DNA of 6,342 bases from Planctomycetota bacterium. Lineage in GTDB: Bacteria > Planctomycetota > UBA1135 > GCA-002686595. Under the pieces are notes generated by a model. The model searched no databases. It was not told the DNA's origin and worked only from the letters and a program-made list of their open reading frames with translations. The DNA lies in the NCBI GenBank assembly GCA_011524785.1, contig WTJQ01000253.1:1-6342 (forward strand). The letters are read 5' to 3'. Each line of letters opens with the position of its first letter. The stretch's first letter is position 1. A program made the translations under genes and the position numbers. This document shows positions 1 to 5,504 of this stretch, in pieces.

Positions 1-2057
1 GGACGACGATCCCCATCCGGATCCACCTCCCCGAGTTCGACCTCGAGGTCCCCCGTCGTGAGCTGGGGGACGAGGAGTTCATGGAGGAGTTCACCAAGTA
101 CCACTCCGAGGAGCTCGGCGAGAACGCGCTCGTGGGGAGCATCGGGTACGAGGTGCTGCGGCAGCACGCGGTGCGCTTCGACCTCGCTCAAGGCTCGCTG
201 CACCTGCGGCCCCTCGGGGCCGAGCCCGCTGGGCCGGTCCGCCCCGCGGAGAACCAGGACGGGTCGTGGACGCTGCCCCTCTCGGAGCACGCGGGGCTGC
301 TGTGGCTCACCGTGGTGGGCGAGGGCGGGACGCCGTTCGCCATGGCGGTGGGTTGCAGCCGCGCCGACACCCTGGTCGATGCGGTGGTCTGCGAGCAGCG
401 CGGCCGTCCGGCCGGCGACCTCGGCAAGCTGCTGCTGGGCGGCATCGACCTCGCGGAGTTCGTGGCGCCGCGCCCCGAGCCCCTGGCCCTGGTCCACCCC
501 GACGAGCCCCTGGGCGTCCTGGGCATCAACCTCCTCCGTCACCTCTCGCTCGACGTCGACCGGCGGGCCCGCGCGGCGGTCGTGCGCGTCACGCGCCCGG
601 CCGAGTTCCCGGAGGCCGACCTGGACTTCTTCCGCGCGCGGCTCAGCGAGGACGCCGACACGCTGGAGGAGCACCTCGAGCGCCACGCCGAGGCGCGCCT
701 CGCGCGGGAGGCCGCAGAGCTCCTGCTCACCTGGCGCTTCGACGAGTTCGCCGAGGAGGAGGACACCACGCGCGCCGTGGACTGGATCGCGCGGACGACG
801 CCGGAGGACCTCCGGACGACGCGGATGCTCGACCTCATGAAGGTCCTTGCCGACGACGCCCGCAGCGCGGAGCTCCTCGAGGCCGGCCGGCTCGGGATCG
901 AGGCGGGCCGCGAGGACCGCTACCCCAACGCGGTCCACGAGGTCCACGGCCGCATGGGCCGCGAGCGCCTCGCGCGGGACGAGGGGCGCGAGGCCTGGCG
1001 CCACCTGCTGAGCGCCTCCTTCGGCCTGCCCTCGAGCGGGCCCATCAACCTCGACCTCGGGCGCTACTACGAGAGCCAGGGACGCTACCGGCGAGCCTTC
1101 TCCCGCTACGTCCAGGCCGTGCTCGACGCCGAGAGCGGGCCGGACGCGCTCGAGGCCATGGCGCGCGTGCAGCCGCTGCTGGATCCGGACGAGCCCTTCG
1201 GCGTCGATCTGATCGAGCGCATGATCGCGGGCAAGGTCCGGAGCTACGGAGCGCCGACGCGCTACGAGCCGGACGCCGACGACCCGCCCTCGCGCACGGT
1301 GCTGGTCGAGTTCTTCACCAACGCCTGGCTGGGGGACGACACCCGTGGAGCCATCGGCGGGGCCCTCGGGTTCGAGGGCGCGGCGGCGTACTTCGAGGAC
1401 GCGCCCGTCGTCTTCCTCTCGCACCACCTCCCCGAGCCGCGGGTCGACCCCCTGTGCACCGCGCTGGGCGCCTCGCGGGCCGCTCGCGTGGGCGCCGGCG
1501 GCCCCACGGCCATCGTGACGGACGGCGTCCGGCGATCGGCCGGCGCGGGACGCTGGCGGGACGCGGAGGCCATTGCGAAGCTCGCCCGTCGTGAGATCGA
1601 GGGACGGCTGGCTCGGCCCACGGACTGGGAGCTCGGACTGGAGGGCTCCCTCGAGGGCGGGACGGTCCGCGGCGCGCTGGACGTGCTCGGCCCGACCGAG
1701 GCCGATCGCAACCTCGTGGTCGTGCTGACCGAGCGGGGCGTCCTGTTCCCGGGCAAGACCGGGGTGGTCGTGCACCGGCACCTCGCCCGGGCGGCGCTGA
1801 CGGCTCCTGGGGGCGTGGGCTGGGACCCCGTGGACGGGTATCAGCGCGTGGAGTTCGAGGTTGCCCTGGAGACCGTGACGCGAGGGCTGGAGGAGCACCT
1901 CGACGAGCTGGCGCGGACGGGCGTCGGCACGACGGTGCGTGTGTCGACGCGCATCGACCCGGCGCAGGTCGGGCTCGCGGCCTGGGTCGAGGACGCGGTC
2001 ACCGGCGAGGTCCTCCAGGCGGCCCAGCTCTTCCTCGGACCGGAGGACGAGGAGTGA
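1..2057 (+). CDS. Mosaic pseudoenzyme-like protein: tandem retropepsin-like domains, helical repeat region and thioredoxin-like (DUF1223/Omp28-type) domain; 5'-partial
   Basis: The frame is open from the first complete codon at base 3, so the gene begins upstream; ATG at 81 is only the first Met in view (684 residues visible). At 126-206 the segment GSIGYEVLRQHAVRFDLAQG resembles the C-terminal half of a retropepsin-like domain (G-x-x-G-x-x-x-L then F-D). A second copy spans about 285-590. There PFAMAVGCS (about 333-359) sits where families have F-x-x-D-T-G-A-S, and GVLGINLLRHLSLDVD (513-560) matches the later motif. About 620-1170 is helical, with TPR-like residues (DLGRYYESQGRYRRAFSRY). From 1293 RTVLVEFFTNAWLGDD resembles DUF1223-type VELFTSQGCSSC without the cysteines. 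The C-terminus (LAAWVEDAVTGEVLQAAQ) resembles Omp28/DUF1223-like tails. No N-terminal signal is visible because the start is missing. The stop overlaps the next start by four bases. Domain calls come from motif recognition, and function is unknown; a non-catalytic binding or scaffold role is inference. Confidence 0.8.
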   Translation, partial: TTIPIRIHLPEFDLEVPRRELGDEEFMEEFTKYHSEELGENALVGSIGYEVLRQHAVRFDLAQGSLHLRPLGAEPAGPVRPAENQDGSWTLPLSEHAGLLWLTVVGEGGTPFAMAVGCSRADTLVDAVVCEQRGRPAGDLGKLLLGGIDLAEFVAPRPEPLALVHPDEPLGVLGINLLRHLSLDVDRRARAAVVRVTRPAEFPEADLDFFRARLSEDADTLEEHLERHAEARLAREAAELLLTWRFDEFAEEEDTTRAVDWIARTTPEDLRTTRMLDLMKVLADDARSAELLEAGRLGIEAGREDRYPNAVHEVHGRMGRERLARDEGREAWRHLLSASFGLPSSGPINLDLGRYYESQGRYRRAFSRYVQAVLDAESGPDALEAMARVQPLLDPDEPFGVDLIERMIAGKVRSYGAPTRYEPDADDPPSRTVLVEFFTNAWLGDDTRGAIGGALGFEGAAAYFEDAPVVFLSHHLPEPRVDPLCTALGASRAARVGAGGPTAIVTDGVRRSAGAGRWRDAEAIAKLARREIEGRLARPTDWELGLEGSLEGGTVRGALDVLGPTEADRNLVVVLTERGVLFPGKTGVVVHRHLARAALTAPGGVGWDPVDGYQRVEFEVALETVTRGLEEHLDELARTGVGTTVRVSTRIDPAQVGLAAWVEDAVTGEVLQAAQLFLGPEDEE
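2042..2046 (+). promoter_or_regulatory. Ribosome binding site for the membrane-tail gene
   Basis: GGAGG lies seven bases before the GTG at 2054. The start overlaps the previous stop in a GTGA arrangement, so translation is probably coupled. This site supports GTG at 2054 as the real start. The same bases encode part of the acidic end (PEDEE) of the upstream protein. Confidence 0.7.
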
Positions 2058-3538
2058 GTCCCGACCTCGGCGCCCTCCGCGGCCAGCTCGACGACCTCGC
2101 TGCGCAGGCGGGGCGCGGGCTGCGGCTGGCCCGCGCGCGGGCGGCCGGCATCGACGGCGTCGAGCGGGCCGCGCGGCACCTGTGGGTCCTGGCGCTGCTC
2201 GCGCTGGGCCTCGCCCTGATCGGGCTCGACGTGCCGGTGGGGACCCTCCTGCTTCTCGGGCTCCTCGCGCTGGCACTGGCGGGCGCGGTGCCCGCATGGC
2301 GCGCCGGCGCCCGCCGCGTCGACCGCGTCGAGGCCCTGGCCGTCGTCGATGAGCGCCTGCACCTGAGCGGGCGGCTCCAAGTGGCCGGCGAGTTCCTCGA
2401 TCGCGCGCGTCGCACGCCGTTCATGGTCGCGGCCCTCGAGGACGCGGCCACCTGGGTCCGCGGGGCTCAGGGCGTCGAGCTCGTGCACCCGGTCGAGCCC
2501 CTCCGCGGCGGCTGGTTCGCGCGGCGTCTCTCCGGCGCCCTGGCCCTGTTCCTCGCGGCGGCCCTCGTGGTCCCCGGCCCGCTCCGGGAGCGTGCCGAGG
2601 AGCTCGTCGCTGACGTCCAGGACGCGGTCGCCGACCTCGTGGAGGGCGTGCGGGATCGGGTCGCCGTCCTGGAGCGTGATCCGGTCGCGGTGCCCGAGCC
2701 GGAGCTCCCCGAGACCCGGCCTGCGGACGCGGCCGGCGCCGCGGAGCTCACCGAGGATCCGCGCGGCGACGTCAGCGAGCGCGAGAAGGACAGCAAGGGC
2801 AGCACGGGGCAGGGACGCTCCGCCGAGGCCAACTCGACCTCCAGCGACTCGAGCGCACGGGGGGCACCCTCTGATCAGGCGCAACCCTCCAAGGAACCCG
2901 AGAAGCGCCCCAAGCCCGGTAAGAAGCCCAAGGCGAAGCCCCGCAAGCAGGACTCCAAGCCGCGCGCCAAGGAGCCCGAGCCGTCGGCGACCACGACGGG
3001 GGCGGGCTCGTCCAAGGGCTCGGGTCGCAACCCGACGGCCTCGGAGTGGTCCAGTCCCGAGCAGGCCCCGGCCCCGGACGACGCGGAGATCGACGAGGAC
3101 GAGGAGGTCGATGACGACGAGGAGGAGCAGGAGTCGCGCGGTGGCGTGCAGCCCTCCCTGCGCGATCGTCGTCCCCCCGTCAGCCGCGACCTGCGGATCG
3201 GCTTCGGCAACCGGCCCAACCCGGACGCCAACGGCCGCGGCGGCCCCTCGGAGCAGAAGAAGTCCCGCGGTGTCGCGAGCCTCGTGCTCGGCGTGCCGAT
3301 CCCCGACCGCGTCAAGGGGCGCCCCGGCCCGGGACGCACCAAGGTGACCCAGGAGCGCGTGCTGCCCAAGGCCGAGGACGCCGCGCCGCGCCCCGCCGAG
3401 ACCGTGACGCCTCGCTCCCGCCCCGAGGGACGCCTCCCCGAACTGGACCTCGAGCCGTGGGTGCGCGGCATGGTCCGCGACTACTTCCAACGCCTGCGCA
3501 GCGGCGCGGGCAGCCCCGATCCCAGGACGACCCCATGA
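2054..3538 (+). CDS. DUF4175-like membrane protein with long charged periplasmic tail
   Basis: 494 residues from a GTG start. There are three hydrophobic segments: about 43-59, 61-82 and 158-174. Arg-rich flanks (residues 20-42 and 83-91) suggest N-in topology, leaving about 320 C-terminal residues outside the cytoplasm. Between helices 2 and 3, VVDERLHLSGRL and a following TPFMVAALEDAA resemble the N-terminal part of DUF4175-type proteins that often sit beside MoxR genes. The tail is low complexity: a Lys/Pro-rich tract at 280-307 and an Asp/Glu tract at 342-360. A Gly/Asn/Pro-rich, ordered-looking block follows at 363-437, and the end (LDLEPWVRGMVRDYFQRL, about 464-481) is helical with a YF motif. 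The usual long central region of DUF4175 is not evident. The gene overlaps both neighbours by four bases, so a role with the MoxR system is likely. It could also be a lineage-specific family only loosely related to DUF4175. The gene is certain, the family tentative. Confidence 0.85.
   Translation: MSPDLGALRGQLDDLAAQAGRGLRLARARAAGIDGVERAARHLWVLALLALGLALIGLDVPVGTLLLLGLLALALAGAVPAWRAGARRVDRVEALAVVDERLHLSGRLQVAGEFLDRARRTPFMVAALEDAATWVRGAQGVELVHPVEPLRGGWFARRLSGALALFLAAALVVPGPLRERAEELVADVQDAVADLVEGVRDRVAVLERDPVAVPEPELPETRPADAAGAAELTEDPRGDVSEREKDSKGSTGQGRSAEANSTSSDSSARGAPSDQAQPSKEPEKRPKPGKKPKAKPRKQDSKPRAKEPEPSATTTGAGSSKGSGRNPTASEWSSPEQAPAPDDAEIDEDEEVDDDEEEQESRGGVQPSLRDRRPPVSRDLRIGFGNRPNPDANGRGGPSEQKKSRGVASLVLGVPIPDRVKGRPGPGRTKVTQERVLPKAEDAAPRPAETVTPRSRPEGRLPELDLEPWVRGMVRDYFQRLRSGAGSPDPRTTP
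3140..3364 (+). other. Ordered-looking Gly/Asn/Pro-rich block inside the membrane protein tail
   Basis: Residues 363-437 of the protein from 2054. After long Ala/Ser/Lys/Glu-rich disorder the composition changes sharply. Key parts are VQPSLRDRRPPVSRDLRIGF, NRPNPDANGRGG, KKSRGVASLVLGVPIPDRVK and GRTKVTQERV. The mix of Asn, Gly, Ile, Phe and Val in a GC-rich genome suggests selection on the protein sequence. I recall similar strings in planctomycete proteins from MoxR clusters, but I could not check this here. Confidence 0.5.
3524..3527 (+). promoter_or_regulatory. Ribosome binding site for the MoxR gene
   Basis: AGGA sits seven bases before ATG at 3535, which overlaps the previous stop as ATGA. 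This supports 3535 over the longer in-frame start at 3457. The extra 26 residues from that start lie wholly inside the upstream gene and are a Pro/Arg/Gln-rich string that does not look like MoxR. Confidence 0.65.
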
Positions 3539-4551
3539 CGACGACAGACGCATCCGGCGCCGCGCACGCGGCGGCCGCCCGCTTCCGCGAGGTGCACGAC
3601 AAGGTGAAGGCCGAGGTGCACAAGGCCATCGTGGGTCAGGAGGAGGTGATCGACGCGGTCCTCGCCGCCCTGTTCGCCGGGGGCCACGTGCTCCTGGAGG
3701 GCGTGCCCGGGATCGGCAAGACGATGCTGGTCCGGGCCGTCGGGGACGCCCTCGACCTCTCCTTCTCGCGCATCCAGTTCACGCCCGACCTGATGCCGGC
3801 CGACGTGCGCGGCACCGAGGTGCTGGTCGAGGCCGAGGGTGGGGGCCGGGACCTCGAGTTCCGCGCGGGCCCGATCGTGGCCAACCTCGTCCTCGCCGAC
3901 GAGATCAACCGCGCGACGCCCAAGACCCAGTCGGCCATGCTCGAGGCCATGCAGGAGCGACAGGTGACGGTCGGGGACCGGACCATCGCCCTGGACGAGC
4001 CCTACTGCGTGATGGCGACCCAGAACCCGGTCGAGCAGGAGGGCACCTACCCGCTGCCGGAGGCGCAGCTGGACCGCTTCCTCTTCAAGGTCGTCGTCGG
4101 CTATCCCAAAGAGGCCGACTACGCCCGCATCCTGGCCCTCACTACCGGCGTCGACGCCGAGCAGCCGGGCGCCGTCTCCAACGCGGAGGAGGTCCTCGAG
4201 CTGCGGCGCACCGTCCGCGAGGTCGAGGTCGGCGAGTCCGCGCAGGAGCACGCCGTCCGCCTGATCATGGCGACCCAGCCGGGCTCGCCCTACGCCCCGC
4301 AGCTGGTCGAGGACGCCGTCGCGCTCGGCTCGTCGCCGCGTGGCGCGCAGGCGCTGATCCTGGCCGCCAAGGTGCAGGCCCTCCGTGCCGGCCGCTTCGC
4401 CGTGGCCGCCGAGGACGTGCGTGCCGTCGCGATGCCCTGCCTCCGCCACCGCGTCCTGCTCTCCTTCCAGGGGCAGGCGGACGGCGTGACCGCGGACCAG
4501 GTCGTCGAGGCGGTCCTCGCGGCCGTGCCGCTGCCTGGCGCCGGCCTGTAG
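3535..4551 (+). CDS. moxR: MoxR family AAA+ ATPase
   Basis: 338 residues, the usual MoxR length. Cytoplasmic AAA+ ATPase of the MoxR class, thought to act as a chaperone or remodelling motor with VWA-domain partners; substrates here are unknown. All core motifs are visible: IVGQEEVI (32-39), Walker A GVPGIGKT (56-63), QFTPDLMPADVRG (81-93), Walker B LVLADEIN (118-125), sensor 1 MATQNP (160-165), arginine-finger region LPEAQLDRF (174-182, Arg181), and sensor 2 GSSPRGAQ (265-272, Arg269). The C-terminal lid ends with LRHRV-type residues (303-307). No catalytic residue is missing, so it should be an active ATPase. The start at 3535 is set by the ATGA overlap and an AGGA site. The DUF58 gene follows after 23 bases and a BatA-like gene after that, the classic MoxR-VWA order. 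Family assignment is firm; the process it serves is not visible. Confidence 0.97.
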   Translation: MTTTDASGAAHAAAARFREVHDKVKAEVHKAIVGQEEVIDAVLAALFAGGHVLLEGVPGIGKTMLVRAVGDALDLSFSRIQFTPDLMPADVRGTEVLVEAEGGGRDLEFRAGPIVANLVLADEINRATPKTQSAMLEAMQERQVTVGDRTIALDEPYCVMATQNPVEQEGTYPLPEAQLDRFLFKVVVGYPKEADYARILALTTGVDAEQPGAVSNAEEVLELRRTVREVEVGESAQEHAVRLIMATQPGSPYAPQLVEDAVALGSSPRGAQALILAAKVQALRAGRFAVAAEDVRAVAMPCLRHRVLLSFQGQADGVTADQVVEAVLAAVPLPGAGL

Positions 4552-4574
4552 CGCAGAGCCCTCCGTCCGACGCG
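4552..4574 (+). other. Only intergenic spacer in the window, without a clear Shine-Dalgarno
   Basis: These 23 bases separate the MoxR stop from the DUF58 ATG. I see no GGAGG-like site at a useful distance from 4575; the nearest purine run (GCAGAGC, 4553-4559) is too far and weak. No hairpin or promoter motif is evident. Upstream codons in the DUF58 frame offer no alternative start within the spacer. Confidence 0.6.
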
Positions 4575-5504
4575 ATGCCTGCTCTCGCCCGCACCGACCT
4601 GGTCGACCCCGCCCTCTTCGAGGCGGCCCGACGCCTGCACCTCGACGTGCAGCGCGTGGCGCCCCGTGGGCGGTTCGCCGACCACCGCTCGCGGGACCGA
4701 GGCACGGGCATCGAGTTCGAGGACCATCGCCCCTACACGGTGGGGGACGACCTGCGGGCCGTCGACTGGAACCTCGAGCGTCGCAGCGGACGCCTCTTCG
4801 TGCGGCTCTTCGAGCAGCAGGAGGACGTCCCGCTCTACCTCCTGCCCGACGTCTCGGGCAGCGCCTTCCTCGAGACGCCTCCGCGAGCGCTCGCCGGCCT
4901 GCGGACCACGGTGCTGCTGGCGGCAGCCGCGCTGTTCCAGCACGACACCGTTGGCGTGTTCCCCTTCGCGGAGGACCTGCAGCTCCTGGCGCGGCCCGCA
5001 GCAGGCCGCAACCTGGCGGTGACCCTCGCCGACCGCCTCGCGGCCCTGGAGCCGGGGGGCAGGACGGACCTGCCGCGAGCGCTCGAGCGCCTCGCCTCGA
5101 TGCGCCTGCGCTCGGGGATCGTGGCGGTGGTCAGCGACTTCTTCGACCCCGCGGGGATCGAGGCCGTGACGCGGGCCCTCGGGCGTTTGCGCCACCGCTT
5201 GCTGCTGATCCAGCTGACGCGCGGCAGTGACGCGGAGCCTGGGCTGGCGGGCGACCTCCGCCTCGTCGACTGCGAGAGCGGCTTCGCGGAGGACGTGTCC
5301 ATCACGCCGGCCGTGCGCGCGCGTTACCGCGAGGCGTACGCGGCCTGGGAGGGAAGCCTGGCGGCGTTCTGCAAGCGCCGGGGCGTGCCGCGCATCCAGG
5401 TCGACTGCGACGGGGACGCCGTGGCCCAGGTCTCGGCGGCGCTGCGGGGTGAGACCGCTGCGGACGCGGCGAGCGGAGCTGCCGCTGGGGAGGTCGCGTC
5501 GTGA
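4575..5504 (+). CDS. DUF58 domain-containing protein (VWA-type fold)
   Basis: 309 residues, typical of short soluble DUF58 proteins encoded after MoxR. The family signature is clear: DHRSRDRGTGIEFEDHRPY (36-54), then GDDLRAVDWN (57-66) and RLFVRLFEQQED (73-84). A VWA-like metal site follows with all parts visible: DVSGS (92-96, Asp92, Ser94, Ser96), RTDL (163-166, Thr164) and VVSDFF (185-190, Asp188). It should therefore still bind a divalent metal and a partner. No membrane segment is predicted, so it is probably cytosolic, next to the MoxR ATPase. The tail after residue 292 is Ala/Gly-rich and doubles as coding sequence for the next gene's ribosome site. ATG at 4575 is the only start in keeping with the family N-terminus (LVDPALFEAARRL), although it lacks a good Shine-Dalgarno. 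The stop overlaps the next start (GTGA). The exact biological role of DUF58 proteins is not settled. Confidence 0.94.
   Translation: MPALARTDLVDPALFEAARRLHLDVQRVAPRGRFADHRSRDRGTGIEFEDHRPYTVGDDLRAVDWNLERRSGRLFVRLFEQQEDVPLYLLPDVSGSAFLETPPRALAGLRTTVLLAAAALFQHDTVGVFPFAEDLQLLARPAAGRNLAVTLADRLAALEPGGRTDLPRALERLASMRLRSGIVAVVSDFFDPAGIEAVTRALGRLRHRLLLIQLTRGSDAEPGLAGDLRLVDCESGFAEDVSITPAVRARYREAYAAWEGSLAAFCKRRGVPRIQVDCDGDAVAQVSAALRGETAADAASGAAAGEVAS
5489..5493 (+). promoter_or_regulatory. Ribosome binding site for the BatA-like gene
   Basis: GGAGG, within GGGGAGG at 5487-5493, is seven bases before GTG at 5501. It lies inside the end of the DUF58 gene and sets the start of the partial gene that follows, which overlaps the DUF58 stop as GTGA. 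Confidence 0.75.

Noticed and set aside
81..83. ATG at 81 as the true start of the first gene, with GAGGAG just upstream
   Set aside because: The frame is open back to base 3 and the upstream residues (IPIRIHLPEFDLEV) look like a continuous part of the protease-like domain. The purine run ends only three bases before the ATG, too close for a good ribosome site.
266..1594. 442-codon open frame on the + strand inside the mosaic gene
   Set aside because: The product is an Arg/Pro/Gly/Ala-rich string typical of a shifted frame in GC-rich DNA, while the frame used for the call gives protease-like and thioredoxin-like motifs.
3457..3534. Upstream start that would lengthen MoxR by 26 residues
   Set aside because: The extension falls inside the previous gene, is Pro/Arg/Gln-rich and unlike MoxR N-termini. 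ATG at 3535 has the overlap and a purine site seven bases upstream.
1841..3553. Long open frame of 570 codons on the - strand
   Set aside because: It lies opposite the membrane-protein gene and the end of the mosaic gene. Its product is Leu/Gly/Arg/Ala-rich with no domain, as expected when GC-rich third positions remove stops from the antisense frame. The + strand has overlaps, ribosome sites and recognisable motifs.
3481..4449. 322-codon open frame on the - strand opposite MoxR
   Set aside because: It mirrors a gene with every AAA+ motif intact and gives a His/Gly/Leu-rich product with no recognisable family.
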